Shown here in pieces: positions 8,251-18,096 of a stretch of 64,000 nt of DNA. The translations under genes and the position numbers were made by a program. This DNA comes from Pseudomonadota bacterium. GTDB lineage: Bacteria; Pseudomonadota; Gammaproteobacteria; DASZBR01. Every line of letters begins with the position of its first letter. Position 1 is the stretch's first letter. The DNA is taken from NCBI GenBank assembly GCA_021777765.1, contig JAJYDF010000002.1, forward strand, positions 174,999-238,998, read 5' to 3'. The notes under the pieces are model-generated. The model worked only from the letters and a program-made list of their open reading frames with translations. It was not told the DNA's origin and ran no database searches.

Positions 8251-11019
8251 TTATTGGATTAGTGATGATGTGAGCTGTTGTAATCTTTGTGTAAGCACAT
8301 GGGTTGTGACTTCCCCAACAATTGCCGGTTGAACTTGTTGGCCATTTTCATCAAAAAATATCACTACTGGTGGGCCTATCATATTAAAATGTTTAGCGAT
8401 GGCGATATCATCTGCGCTGTTGGCAGTCATATCCACACGCAATATGACAAAATTTTGTAATAAATCGATTACTTTGGGATCAGTTAATACAAAACGATCC
8501 ATCATTTTGCATGACACACACCAATCGGCATAAAAATCCAGAAATACGGGTTTGTGTTGTGATTTTGCGTCAGCTAATTTTGTTTGTAAATCAGCCATAT
8601 TTTTAACGTAATTAAAGGATATTTTTGTTATCGCTTGATGATGATCAACAGAAATTTGTTTCATTTTTAATGGTTGAAATAAACTGGCATTGCCCATTAA
8701 TACACCGATAAATAATGCGAGGCCATAAATAAAAAATATAATGCTAATTGCTTGCCAAATTTTAGAGTATTTACCGCGATTCTTAATCGCTAATGTGCTG
8801 GTATAAACTGCGGTGCCTACCACCAAAATTGAAACCAATATTATGCTAATCGCATCAGAAACAATACGGCTTAACATCCATATTGAAACGCATAATAACA
8901 ATAGACCTAAAAACACTTTAATAATATGTAACCACGATCCCGATTTAGGTAAAAATTTTCCGCCGCCTGTACCGACAATAATTAATGGCAATCCCATTCC
9001 TAAACCCATCACGAATAATGCAACACCACCCACTAACATATTGCCTGTATTACCGATATAACTTAACACGCCAATTAGTGGAGCTGTTACACAAGGTGAA
9101 ACAATTAATGTGGCAAAAAAGCCCATCATCGCTACACCAAAATAAGTGCCACCTTCGTGTTTATTACTAAATTCGTGTAATTTTGTATGCCAGACATTAG
9201 GCATTCTTAATTCATAAAAACCAAATAGCGATAATGCCAATAATACAAAAATCACACTAAACACAATTAAAACCCAAGCATTTTGTAAAAATGCTTGCAC
9301 ATAACTTCCTGCATATCCTGCTAAAACGCCTGCACATGCATAAGTGACAGACATTGTTAAAACATAAGTAAGTGACAATAAAAATGCTTTTCGTGTGGTG
9401 AGTGTTTTACCCTGTCCAGCAATAATACTGACCAATATTGGCACCATAGGCAAAACACATGGAGTAAATGCGAGCAATAAACCAAATACAAAAAAAGCTG
9501 GCACTATTAAAAACCAATTATTATTTTTTAATAACAGCGTTGCTTTTTCTTGTGCTGATAATGGATGCGTGCTCTGTGTAAAGTTCAAAATATTAGGATT
9601 GCTTGGTAAATTTTTATTAAACGTATTTAATATATTTTGATGATTTGCAATCGTTTCTTGATTAATTGCGTTATAAGATGTTTCATTCCACAACGGTTTA
9701 TAATGCGTAATTTCATTAATTGCTGTAGGGATTTCAGCAGGATTAAGTAGGGGTAATGAACAACGCTGTTGCGTACAAATAAATACAGCCGCTTTAGATA
9801 TATCTGGATATTTAATATCATTATTTGGCAGCGGGCCTTCATCTTTATCATACCATTCAATGCGTTTATATAATGAAGGATATGCCAATGAAGCTGCGTA
9901 AAGTTGTTGTGCCTGCACATCATTTTTACTACCGACAATCGTTAAATGCAGTGGTTGTTGTGATATTTCTTTATCAGCGAGCAAAACAGTTGCTACTGGT
10001 AATTGTTTTGCATTGTCAGGTTGAATCAAATAAAGCATTGCTTGATTAGCAATATTTTTATCCATTTCATTGCCGGTATAATAATATAAAAGATTGGCAA
10101 ATCTGGCTAATTGCGCATTATCATCTCTATCAATATTGTTATTCACCACATTATTTTTTGCTGATTTATTTTTTTCAAAAAAACCAATGTTTTTTGGTGT
10201 ATTGAAATTTTGATTAATAAATAATAATTTTTGCTGAGCTAATGTTAGATAATTACGATCGCTACTTGCTTGATAAAGGGATAATAAACTTTTACCTAAC
10301 GCTAAATTATTACTGAGATATAAATTCCCCGAATTTAAAATGTCATTGCAAAAACTACTATTAGAAAGATTACGATTATTTATTACCCATTGCATTATAT
10401 TAGTTGCTTGATCAAGATATTTTTTATTACCAGTTACCATGTATAAATAAGATACGGCATTGGAAACCAAACCAATTTGACGGGTATAACTATTTTTATC
10501 AATGAATTTAGATGAGGGGTATAATTGTTGTAATTGACTATTGAGCTGCACCGTTGTGACATATAAACAATCAGGTAATTTTAAAAATCCCATGAGCTTA
10601 TTATCTAATGCTTGTGCAGCAACCAAATAGCGAGGATTATGCCATAAAGCATAAGCATACGAAAAAAACTTGATGGATATCGCTGTTTGTACAACAAATT
10701 GATTTATATCCGATGGTGTAGATTGATTGTTTGGCGGTGTTTGAGATATCAAATTGAGTTGTTGATCAATTGCAGATTTTGCCATTTTTTCTGCTAACTG
10801 ATTACCCAATTGCGCTTCAACCATAGCATATTCAATATTATCCGTAATAAATGGTTTATCTAATCCAACTACGGTTAAATAATTTTGATAATAGTTTTGT
10901 TGTTGATTTTGTAATTGATTACGCAAATCGCTAGGTAAAGTAACATTTTCCTGAGCAAACACTGAAAAAGATAAGCAAAGAATAAATGATAAAATAATTA
11001 AATAAAATTTTTTCATCAT
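8251..11019 (-). CDS. Hybrid DsbD: YyaL/DUF255-like periplasmic domain + DsbD transmembrane domain + thioredoxin domain
   Basis: A 922-residue inner-membrane protein with a signal peptide (about 1-22). A roughly 450-residue periplasmic part follows, largely helical and repeat-like (NAVSYLYMVTGNKKYLDQAT), ending in a segment like the C-terminus of YyaL/DUF255 proteins (LTIVGSKNDVQAQQLYAASL, CTQQRCSLPL). From about residue 495 comes the DsbD core with eight or so membrane helices and the redox cysteines in FTPCVLPM and SPCVTAPL. The C-terminal thioredoxin domain has DFYADWCVSCK, with the cysteines at 834 and 837. Family knowledge: DsbD passes electrons from cytoplasmic thioredoxin to periplasmic disulfide isomerases. 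The usual N-terminal DsbD-alpha domain is replaced here. Last gene of the nitrilase-efflux-dsbD operon. Confidence 0.8.
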   Translation of the reverse strand: MMKKFYLIILSFILCLSFSVFAQENVTLPSDLRNQLQNQQQNYYQNYLTVVGLDKPFITDNIEYAMVEAQLGNQLAEKMAKSAIDQQLNLISQTPPNNQSTPSDINQFVVQTAISIKFFSYAYALWHNPRYLVAAQALDNKLMGFLKLPDCLYVTTVQLNSQLQQLYPSSKFIDKNSYTRQIGLVSNAVSYLYMVTGNKKYLDQATNIMQWVINNRNLSNSSFCNDILNSGNLYLSNNLALGKSLLSLYQASSDRNYLTLAQQKLLFINQNFNTPKNIGFFEKNKSAKNNVVNNNIDRDDNAQLARFANLLYYYTGNEMDKNIANQAMLYLIQPDNAKQLPVATVLLADKEISQQPLHLTIVGSKNDVQAQQLYAASLAYPSLYKRIEWYDKDEGPLPNNDIKYPDISKAAVFICTQQRCSLPLLNPAEIPTAINEITHYKPLWNETSYNAINQETIANHQNILNTFNKNLPSNPNILNFTQSTHPLSAQEKATLLLKNNNWFLIVPAFFVFGLLLAFTPCVLPMVPILVSIIAGQGKTLTTRKAFLLSLTYVLTMSVTYACAGVLAGYAGSYVQAFLQNAWVLIVFSVIFVLLALSLFGFYELRMPNVWHTKLHEFSNKHEGGTYFGVAMMGFFATLIVSPCVTAPLIGVLSYIGNTGNMLVGGVALFVMGLGMGLPLIIVGTGGGKFLPKSGSWLHIIKVFLGLLLLCVSIWMLSRIVSDAISIILVSILVVGTAVYTSTLAIKNRGKYSKIWQAISIIFFIYGLALFIGVLMGNASLFQPLKMKQISVDHHQAITKISFNYVKNMADLQTKLADAKSQHKPVFLDFYADWCVSCKMMDRFVLTDPKVIDLLQNFVILRVDMTANSADDIAIAKHFNMIGPPVVIFFDENGQQVQPAIVGEVTTHVLTQRLQQLTSSLIQ

Positions 11020-11020
11020 G

Positions 11021-11950
11021 CTAGCAAGTCTCTATTTGTTCACACATATGTTCTAAACTCCCTTTTTCGACTTGCAACGTCACATGATTAATTTTAAAAC
11101 GACTTTTCAATTCACGGCTAATTTGCAAATAATTTTCATCAGTCAAATTGTCATTTGGCATAACTAAATGTGCAGTGAGCGCAACTTCTCTGGTGCTTAA
11201 TCCCCAGATATGTAAATCATGTATTGCTGTTACACCTTTTATATTAGAAAGATATTCCTCAACAGCACTATGATCTAAACCCATAGGAACAGCATCCATG
11301 ATTAAATTAATTGAATCACGTAACACTCCCCATGTACCGATCAAAATTGCTAATACAATAGCTAAGCCAACAACAGGATCTAACCACAACCAGTGGACGT
11401 AATAAATAATTATTCCAGTAAACACTACACCTAATGCAATAAAAGCGTCCGATGCAAGATGTAAAAAAGCCGCTTTAACATTTAAATCACTTTCGCGCCC
11501 TCGCATAAATAATAATGCTGTGCCACCGTTAATAATTATTCCGATAAGCGCAACAATAATCACCAGTTTCTCATTAATTATTGCAGGATGCATTAAACGA
11601 TGAATCGATTCATACGCGATCATGCCTGTAGCAAGAATTAATATTAATGCATTAGCCAACGCGGCTAATATAGTGGTTTTTTTATAACCATAACTAAAGC
11701 GACCTTGCGCTGGACGTGTTAATAACCAAGTAGCGCCCCATGCAAATAATAATCCGATGACATCACTAAAATTATGTCCTGCATCGGCTAACAAACTCAT
11801 TGAATTTGCCAGTAATGCATAAATAATTTCCGCGAGTGTAAATCCTAAATTTAATATGACAGACCAGGCAAATGCTTTATTAAGGGATTGTGTGGTCGGC
11901 ATATGATCATGGCCGTGAGGGTGATGATCATGATGATGATGTGTACTCAT
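11021..11950 (-). CDS. Cation diffusion facilitator (zinc/cobalt/cadmium efflux)
   Basis: CDF-family inner-membrane antiporter that exports divalent metals in exchange for protons. The N-terminus is a His-rich metal-binding stretch (STHHHHDHHPHGHDH). Six membrane segments follow, with the paired metal-site motifs DAGHNFSD in helix 2 and HLASDA in helix 5. A C-terminal cytoplasmic ferredoxin-like domain (IHDLHIWGLS) completes the family layout. Start chosen at the ATG at 11950, directly before the His-rich run. A longer reading would overlap the upstream nitrilase gene. It lies between the nitrilase gene (7-base gap) and dsbD (1-base gap), so it is surely in the same operon. The exact metal is not determined. 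Confidence 0.88.
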   Translation of the reverse strand: MSTHHHHDHHPHGHDHMPTTQSLNKAFAWSVILNLGFTLAEIIYALLANSMSLLADAGHNFSDVIGLLFAWGATWLLTRPAQGRFSYGYKKTTILAALANALILILATGMIAYESIHRLMHPAIINEKLVIIVALIGIIINGGTALLFMRGRESDLNVKAAFLHLASDAFIALGVVFTGIIIYYVHWLWLDPVVGLAIVLAILIGTWGVLRDSINLIMDAVPMGLDHSAVEEYLSNIKGVTAIHDLHIWGLSTREVALTAHLVMPNDNLTDENYLQISRELKSRFKINHVTLQVEKGSLEHMCEQIETC

Positions 11951-11957
11951 AATTTTA

Positions 11958-12761
11958 TTATAGCCTCCGATGTGCAACGGCCGGAAAATTTTGGCGAATT
12001 TGTTGCAAATAATTTAAATCAATTGCTGCTGTAATGACACCGACATCATTTTCTAATTCAGATAAAACATGTCCCCAAGGTTCAACAATCATACTATGCC
12101 CATATGTGAGACGGCCACGTGGATGTTGACCCACCTGACCAGCCGCTATTAAATAACTGGAATTCATTATTGCTTGCGCCCGAACTAAAATTTCCCAATG
12201 CGCCTCTCCTGTTTTGACAGTAAATGCACTGGGTAAGGCAATAATTTCTACTTGTTTTGCTAACATGGCACGGAATAATTCAGGAAAGCGCACATCATAA
12301 CAAACTGCTAATCCTAATTTACCAAACGGTGTATCTACAACAACAACTTGATCCCCATAATCAACTAAACTGGATTCTTGATAGGTCTCTTTAGATTGCA
12401 TGACTTGCACATCAAATAAATGTATTTTGTCGTAACGGCTAACGCACTGGCCTTGTGAATTAAATAATAAACAAGCAGCACGTACTTTAGCGGAATCATT
12501 GATGGCAAGTGGAATCGTTCCACCTACAATCCAGATACCATGTTTGCGCGATTGTTCAGCCAAAAAATCTTGTACCTTTCCAGAACCAAAATTTTCTTTT
12601 GCTCTAATTTTTTGTTGATCGGAAAAAGTAGCAAACATTTCAGGTAAAACCACCAAATTGGCTTGCGAGTCTTTTGCTTGTTGAATTAATTTAGCTGCAA
12701 TTGCTAAATTAGCATTAATATCATCCCCTGAATTCATTTGAACGGCTGCGACTATAGTCAT
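11958..12761 (-). CDS. Carbon-nitrogen hydrolase, Nit1/deaminated-glutathione amidase type
   Basis: Cytoplasmic nitrilase-superfamily amidase of 267 residues. The catalytic triad is visible: Glu41 (VLPEMF), Lys112 (RYDKIHLFD) and Cys154 (LAVCYDVRFPELFR). The KIHLFDV and QVGQHPRGRLTYGHSMIVEPWG segments match Nit1/NitA enzymes, which repair glutathione deaminated by transaminases. The assignment within the superfamily is from these motifs and is fairly confident. First gene of a three-gene minus-strand operon with the cation efflux pump and the DsbD hybrid. A GAGGA ribosome site precedes the start. Confidence 0.85.
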   Translation of the reverse strand: MTIVAAVQMNSGDDINANLAIAAKLIQQAKDSQANLVVLPEMFATFSDQQKIRAKENFGSGKVQDFLAEQSRKHGIWIVGGTIPLAINDSAKVRAACLLFNSQGQCVSRYDKIHLFDVQVMQSKETYQESSLVDYGDQVVVVDTPFGKLGLAVCYDVRFPELFRAMLAKQVEIIALPSAFTVKTGEAHWEILVRAQAIMNSSYLIAAGQVGQHPRGRLTYGHSMIVEPWGHVLSELENDVGVITAAIDLNYLQQIRQNFPAVAHRRL

Positions 12762-12999
12762 ATCTATTCCTCATACAATCATCAACATAATTTTACCCAA
12801 ATTTACCTACTTCTTCATACGTATTTCTCTTATTTTTGTTAAAAATTCTTGCTGGAATTAATCTTTAGCAACAACTAAATCACTGCCTATATGTTGTTTA
12901 GCTCCCATTCATTAATATGCACTTGAAGTATGTTTTAAGCTATAATATGCAGTATTAACTAAATCATATTTCATTTGATCAAGCATCCGAGGATCACTC

Positions 13000-14136
13000 A
13001 TGTCAACGCAATCATCAGACTTAATAGAAACTACCATGCAACCATTTTTTGAAGCTGTAGAAAAAGAAAAATTAGATATAGTTAAATCACTTTTAGCTGC
13101 TCAGACACAATCACCAGAATTATCTGTTAAACAGAATATTAATTATCAAGATCAAGACAATGGTATGACAGCGTTACACCTCGCTGCTATGGCAGAAACA
13201 GATGAATTGGTAAACTTATTACTTGCCAATGGTGCCGAACCTAAAAAGACCAATCATGATGGCGCAACTCCAGCGCATATCGCTGCTAAATGGGGTAATT
13301 TAGCCGCATTTAAATCACTTATAGAAAATAATCTCGATTTGCTTTCTATTCCAGATGAAGAAGGAAGTTTACCATTGCATTTAGCGAGTTATCACGGTCA
13401 TGACGATATTGTTAACTATATAAAAACAAAGGTGAGCGACACTAACCAATTAGATAATCGTGGCCAAAATGCTCTTTATTTAGCTGCATTAAATGCACAA
13501 TATAATTGTTTTCAATCCCTCGTTACGCCAGATAATATTTTTAGTAGAAATTATGAAGGTGAATCATTATTGTTCGCCGCATCTTGTAACAAAGACAATC
13601 ACTCTCAATCACGAAAAAAAATTATCGAAATATTACTTGATAATTTTGTAGCCATTTGTGGCGATGTACGATCTGATGGAATTGAGAATGTGGATTTTAC
13701 TAAAAAAATTATTTTGGGTCTCAAAATTTCAAGCACTCCTATAGAAGAATGCGTTGAATTTTATGCCAACAACTTTTGCCAAAATGCAACTTTAGTTAAT
13801 TCAATATATACCAAAGAAAAATTAACAAGTGCTATTGAATCTGGTGCTATCAATAAAGACAAATTGCAAAACATGCAACGCGCTTGTGAACTTCAAATAA
13901 CTGCTATCAATCACATTCCTGACTACTTAAACAATGAATCACATGTAGTTACCATCGACCATTTAGAAGAAATTGCACGTTTTTTAGAGCTATGTATCAC
14001 ACAACCCAGCAATGTGCGTGAACATGCGAAACATCTCATATGGCGAAGCGCTCAGACACCATCTGCTTCACCAACAAGTCAATCAACTCCGACGGCTATT
14101 ACAAGCCTTCAAACATCGCCCAACAAATCCCCTTAA
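13000..14136 (+). CDS. Ankyrin-repeat protein (candidate secreted effector)
   Basis: A 378-residue soluble protein with about four to five ankyrin repeats between residues 45 and 190 (GMTALHLAAMAETDELVNLL, GATPAHIAAKWGNLAAF, GSLPLHLASYHGHDD, GQNALYLAALNAQYN). The central region is helical and unrecognised, and the tail of about 35 residues is rich in Ser, Thr and Pro. Start preceded by GAGGA. There is no signal peptide. Ankyrin proteins of this kind in intracellular gammaproteobacteria are often type IV secretion substrates that bind host proteins. The disordered tail fits a translocation signal, but secretion is inference. It is followed on the same strand by another candidate effector. Confidence 0.8.
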   Translation: MSTQSSDLIETTMQPFFEAVEKEKLDIVKSLLAAQTQSPELSVKQNINYQDQDNGMTALHLAAMAETDELVNLLLANGAEPKKTNHDGATPAHIAAKWGNLAAFKSLIENNLDLLSIPDEEGSLPLHLASYHGHDDIVNYIKTKVSDTNQLDNRGQNALYLAALNAQYNCFQSLVTPDNIFSRNYEGESLLFAASCNKDNHSQSRKKIIEILLDNFVAICGDVRSDGIENVDFTKKIILGLKISSTPIEECVEFYANNFCQNATLVNSIYTKEKLTSAIESGAINKDKLQNMQRACELQITAINHIPDYLNNESHVVTIDHLEEIARFLELCITQPSNVREHAKHLIWRSAQTPSASPTSQSTPTAITSLQTSPNKSP

Positions 14137-14267
14137 AAGAATTAAATCGTAAATACAGCAATGTTTCTAAGATGTGTTTATTCTGATTAAAATCATTTTA
14201 TGCCATTTGAACTATAATAATATTAAAAGAAATATTTTTATAACAAAAACGTTGTTTGGTGGTATGC

Positions 14268-16124
14268 ATGCAACAAGATCCAAAACCGCTTGAAATATTG
14301 ACAGCAGAATACATGAAGCAGCTTAATCTCGAAGAGAGCCAAAAATTAATTAATTTACTTGGCGAAAAATTGAAACAAACAAAACAAACTGCCGCATTAT
14401 TTATCAATAACATGCCTGATCTAAAAGAGCGTAGAGATAAAATTAATCCTGACACTAGTTTACTTAGCGCAATTTGTCGCTCGCAAGCGCCAGAATTGCC
14501 CATCCGATTAACCCCACAAATGTGTCAAGAATTGAAACTATCACCATCATTAGCCAAAGAAAATGTAACACTTGAATCATTCAAAAAAGGAGTACCTAAT
14601 GATAGAGATTATGCTTTCATAGATGGCAGAGTTTACAAAATAGTGATCAACAGAGAACAAGCTTATATTGATGGTGTACAAAACTTTATTAAAACTGGAA
14701 ACATCGAAGCAAAACAAACACAATATCCCGAAATTTTTCTCACCGATGCATTAATTTCTTTAACCAATAAACTATTAAAATTCAAAAGTATTACAATTCC
14801 TATGGCTTTAGAAAGATCTGAAAATAATAAAATTTATTTTGACAGCATGTTAGAGCATTATTATAAAGTTATTGAAACATATAAACTCATCGAACAACAG
14901 ATAAATGCATCCAAAGTTTTTGATATGCAAACAAAAACGGGATTAATTGAAAATTTAGAAAAAGAACAAAAAACTTTTGAGATATTCATGAATAAAATAC
15001 TATTACAAAAAAAATTAGCAAAAGAAGCAAAAGTACTACATTCAAAGATACAGGCAGTTATTACAGGAGGCGTCATTGAAGACAAAGTTGGCAAACCAAT
15101 AAAAACTGAGGGGCTAGAAGCTCTTACTAAAGGACAAAATATTCCTTTAGAAAGAATACCAGAGTTATTAGAAATGATTGATAGCACTTTAAAAGACATA
15201 AATCGATTACAGAATGTTTCCTCATCTATTGCTTCATCAATGGCTAAAGATAAAAAAATTTATAAGGAACAAAAAGAAGGATTAGACTACTATTTGAATT
15301 TCGATAAAAATTGTAATGAAATGACCAAATACATCAATACAATTACTAAAGATTTAATTAAAATCGCCGTTCAAAAAGCTCGCGAATTAAAACCCGACGA
15401 AATACAAACAGCACTTTTTAAACAATTGATTGTTTACACAGAGACAAAAAATAAGTCAGGTATCGAAGAGCTATTAAAACTGCCAGAAATTATATCTCTA
15501 GCGAATAATAAAGATTTTATAAAAAAAGTCACAGATAGACAATTAACCATACTTACCAAATCTGAATTACCTGAAATAAAAAAACTTCATTCGCAATTAT
15601 CTACCGAAAAGTATAATTTTGAAATAAATAATATTAAAAACAAATCGCCACAGGAACCCGAATTACAAAAAAATTTATTTAAACAATTAATGGATTATGT
15701 AGGTTATAAAAAAAATATAGGTATTGAATTGCTATTAAAGGAAAACTCTATTTTACAAATGATGGAATTGAAAGAATTGCCTAATTTCGTCACCGCTAAT
15801 CACCTAACAGAATTATCCACATGTTTTCAAGCAAAACCGCTATATGATCATTTTAAAATGATATCTGAACCTCGCAAGACTCAAGACAATATAAAATCAG
15901 ATGGTAGCTCTACATCAATAATGATGGGGGCATTATCATCAGGAACACCGCCCAAACCTCTACAGCAGCCGCTGCAACATTCACCCACAGTTCATCAACC
16001 ACCAAGTCCACAAGTTGTACAGTCAACAAATATACGCTTGAGAATGAGCGGAGAATTGAAAAATGAAGAAAAGAAAGAAGATAAAGAGTCTCTTAGAACA
16101 CCTCAAGTTTCCCGCCGCACCTGA
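14268..16124 (+). CDS. Large coiled-coil protein of unknown function (candidate secreted effector)
   Basis: About 618 residues, lysine- and glutamate-rich, predicted almost wholly helical with long coiled-coil-like stretches in the central region. No known domain recognised. The last 90 residues are disordered: a Pro/Ser/Gln-rich run (SSGTPPKPLQQPLQHSPTVH) followed by a Glu/Lys block GELKNEEKKEDKESL. Glu-rich C-termini (E-blocks) occur in many Dot/Icm effectors. The ATG at 14268 is preferred over the in-frame TTG at 14256. No strong ribosome site is visible. It lies 131 bases after the ankyrin gene and may be cotranscribed with it. Function unknown. Confidence 0.65.
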   Translation: MQQDPKPLEILTAEYMKQLNLEESQKLINLLGEKLKQTKQTAALFINNMPDLKERRDKINPDTSLLSAICRSQAPELPIRLTPQMCQELKLSPSLAKENVTLESFKKGVPNDRDYAFIDGRVYKIVINREQAYIDGVQNFIKTGNIEAKQTQYPEIFLTDALISLTNKLLKFKSITIPMALERSENNKIYFDSMLEHYYKVIETYKLIEQQINASKVFDMQTKTGLIENLEKEQKTFEIFMNKILLQKKLAKEAKVLHSKIQAVITGGVIEDKVGKPIKTEGLEALTKGQNIPLERIPELLEMIDSTLKDINRLQNVSSSIASSMAKDKKIYKEQKEGLDYYLNFDKNCNEMTKYINTITKDLIKIAVQKARELKPDEIQTALFKQLIVYTETKNKSGIEELLKLPEIISLANNKDFIKKVTDRQLTILTKSELPEIKKLHSQLSTEKYNFEINNIKNKSPQEPELQKNLFKQLMDYVGYKKNIGIELLLKENSILQMMELKELPNFVTANHLTELSTCFQAKPLYDHFKMISEPRKTQDNIKSDGSSTSIMMGALSSGTPPKPLQQPLQHSPTVHQPPSPQVVQSTNIRLRMSGELKNEEKKEDKESLRTPQVSRRT

Positions 16125-16386
16125 CCTAAATTCTAATAACTATTTAGTTTAGTCATATTGCAAGAGAAAGAAGTATCAAGAATATTGAACTTTCATAAAG
16201 AGTTCTAGTTCTAAATGGTAAATGAGAGTTTATTTAATATGTATAAATTTAAGGTTTTAATTTAAAGTTGGACTCCTACTTGATAGTTAATTACATTCGC
16301 TTTTTTCTGTGGCAGTGGAAATAAAAGCGTTGAATAGTTATTAAATGTAATAGAAACGATTTATAACAAAGGAGTAATTCATTAAA

Positions 16387-17370
16387 ATGCATGCCATGAT
16401 GTTGTTACAAATAGGTCAACCATTACAATACAGTAATGTATCTCAACCTCAGCCAGATGATAATCAAGTATTAATTAAAATCAGTGCGTGCGGTATTTGT
16501 CGTACCGATTTACATGTAGTTGATGGCGAATTAAAACATCCTAATTTACCTCTTATTCCAGGTCACCAAATTGTTGGAAAAATAGCTGCGCTTGGTAAGA
16601 ATGTTACTCATTTTAAAATAGGTCAAAGAATTGGTGTGCCCTGGTTAGGAAAAAGTTGTGGGCATTGTGATTTTTGTCATTCACAACGCGAAAATCTGTG
16701 TGATTCTGCACAATTTACGGGTTATCAGATCAATGGTGGCTTTGCCGAATATTGTGTTGCTGATGCACGTTATTGTTTTTTAATTCCGCAAGATTATGCT
16801 GATATTGAAGCCGCGCCATTATTATGCGCAGGATTAATTGGTTATCGTGCGTGGCATAAAACTGAAAATTGTAAAAAATTAGGATTATTTGGTTTTGGTG
16901 CTGCTGCACATATTGTGATCCAAATCGCGATTTATCATGGCCAAGAGGTTTATGCTTTTACTAGACCTGGTGACAATTCTGCTCAACAATTAGCGCAAAA
17001 TCTTGGTGCGATTTGGGTGAGTGATTCTTCACAAAAACCACCTGATTTACTCGATGCTGCAATTATTTTTGCACCAGATGGCAATTTAGTACCTATTGCA
17101 TTACGTTCTTTAAATAAAGGGGGCATATTAGTATGTGCCGGAATTCATATGAGTGACATTCCTTCATTTCCCTACGAAATTTTATGGGGCGAAAAAACCC
17201 TATGTTCTATTGCCAATTTAACACGTCATGATGGGGAAGCATTTCTCGCATTAGCACCTAAAATTCCCATAAAAACCGAAGTTCATACTTATCCATTATC
17301 TGACACTAATAAAGCATTAGACGACCTACGGAACGGTCGTTTTTCTGGCGCGGCTGTCATTGTGATTTAA
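16387..17370 (+). CDS. Zinc-dependent alcohol dehydrogenase
   Basis: Medium-chain dehydrogenase/reductase of 327 residues, NAD(P)-dependent alcohol-aldehyde interconversion. Visible features: the catalytic zinc ligands in CGICRTDLH and PGHQIVGK, the four-cysteine structural zinc site in CGHCDFCHSQRENLC, and the Rossmann motif GLFGFGAAAH. It resembles the AdhA/zinc-binding alcohol dehydrogenase group that acts on primary alcohols. The substrate is not determined. A GGAG lies about 13 bases before the ATG, a rather long spacing. A second in-frame ATG at 16396 is possible. Stands alone between the effector candidates and dps. Confidence 0.88.
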   Translation: MHAMMLLQIGQPLQYSNVSQPQPDDNQVLIKISACGICRTDLHVVDGELKHPNLPLIPGHQIVGKIAALGKNVTHFKIGQRIGVPWLGKSCGHCDFCHSQRENLCDSAQFTGYQINGGFAEYCVADARYCFLIPQDYADIEAAPLLCAGLIGYRAWHKTENCKKLGLFGFGAAAHIVIQIAIYHGQEVYAFTRPGDNSAQQLAQNLGAIWVSDSSQKPPDLLDAAIIFAPDGNLVPIALRSLNKGGILVCAGIHMSDIPSFPYEILWGEKTLCSIANLTRHDGEAFLALAPKIPIKTEVHTYPLSDTNKALDDLRNGRFSGAAVIVI

Positions 17371-17405
17371 ATAAATTTTGTGATTTTTGGATGATCATTT
17401 ATGAT

Positions 17406-17435
17406 TTGACAGGAAAATAAACATTACAAAATAAT
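17406..17435 (+). promoter_or_regulatory. Candidate sigma-70 promoter of dps
   Basis: TTGACA at 17406-17411 and AATAAT at 17430-17435, separated by 18 bases. This would give a leader of about 95 bases ahead of dps. The -35 is a perfect consensus and the -10 differs at one position. No operator was recognised. Confidence 0.4.
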
Positions 17436-17535
17436 CCATAGGTTTATTCTATTTCCCTTATCTATATAATCAATTATGCATTAAGTTATTATCAGTTTAT
17501 AATTTTTTTAATTTTAATTCACTCAGGAGATTTCT

Positions 17536-18006
17536 ATGAAAGTAGCTATTGGCATTAAAGATTCTGGCATCAAAGCAATTGCAGAAGAATTAAATAAATT
17601 ATTGGCGGATACTTACACATTATATTTAAAAACGCAGAATTTTCATTGGAACGTAACTGGCCAATTATTTTATTCATTGCATTTAATGTTTGAAAAACAA
17701 TATGAAGAACTGGCAGAAGCTGTTGATGTCATAGCAGAACGTATACGCACTTTAGGATTTCATGCATCCGCTTCATTTAATGAATTCAGTAAATTAACTC
17801 GCCTAAAAGAAGCCACGCAGGGATTAAGTGCTGAAAAAATGATACATGAATTGTTAGCTGATCATGAAACAATCACAAGAAGTTGTCATGAGATGATGAG
17901 AATAGCACAAGAAGCTGGTGATGAGGGCACTGTTGATTTATTCATTGAACGAATGAGAGAACATGATAAAACTGCTTGGATGTTGCGTAGTTCAATATTA
18001 AATTAA
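17536..18006 (+). CDS. dps: Dps-type ferritin-like DNA-protection protein
   Basis: A 156-residue four-helix protein that forms dodecamers, oxidises Fe(II) with peroxide and stores iron, sparing DNA from oxidative damage. The intersubunit ferroxidase ligands are in place: His37 in FHWNVTG, His49, Asp64 and Glu68 in DVIAERIRTLG. The N-terminal tail is short and holds few Lys residues, so DNA binding of the E. coli type is uncertain. An AGGAGA ribosome site precedes the start. The gene ends just before a strong bidirectional terminator. Confidence 0.93.
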   Translation: MKVAIGIKDSGIKAIAEELNKLLADTYTLYLKTQNFHWNVTGQLFYSLHLMFEKQYEELAEAVDVIAERIRTLGFHASASFNEFSKLTRLKEATQGLSAEKMIHELLADHETITRSCHEMMRIAQEAGDEGTVDLFIERMREHDKTAWMLRSSILN

Positions 18007-18036
18007 AATCATTAATGTCCTTGAGCATTAATAAAA

Positions 18037-18067
18037 CTCAGACAAATGATTAATTCATTTGTCTGAG
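18037..18067. terminator. Bidirectional Rho-independent terminator between dps and the J-domain gene
   Basis: Perfect 13-base-pair stem (CTCAGACAAATGA with its complement) and a 5-base loop. It is followed by a T-rich run on the plus strand (CCTTATTTTAT) and by TTTTATTAAT on the minus strand. It lies between two convergent genes and can serve both. Confidence 0.85.
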
Positions 18068-18096
18068 CCTTATTTTATATACAATGAATTAGCTTA

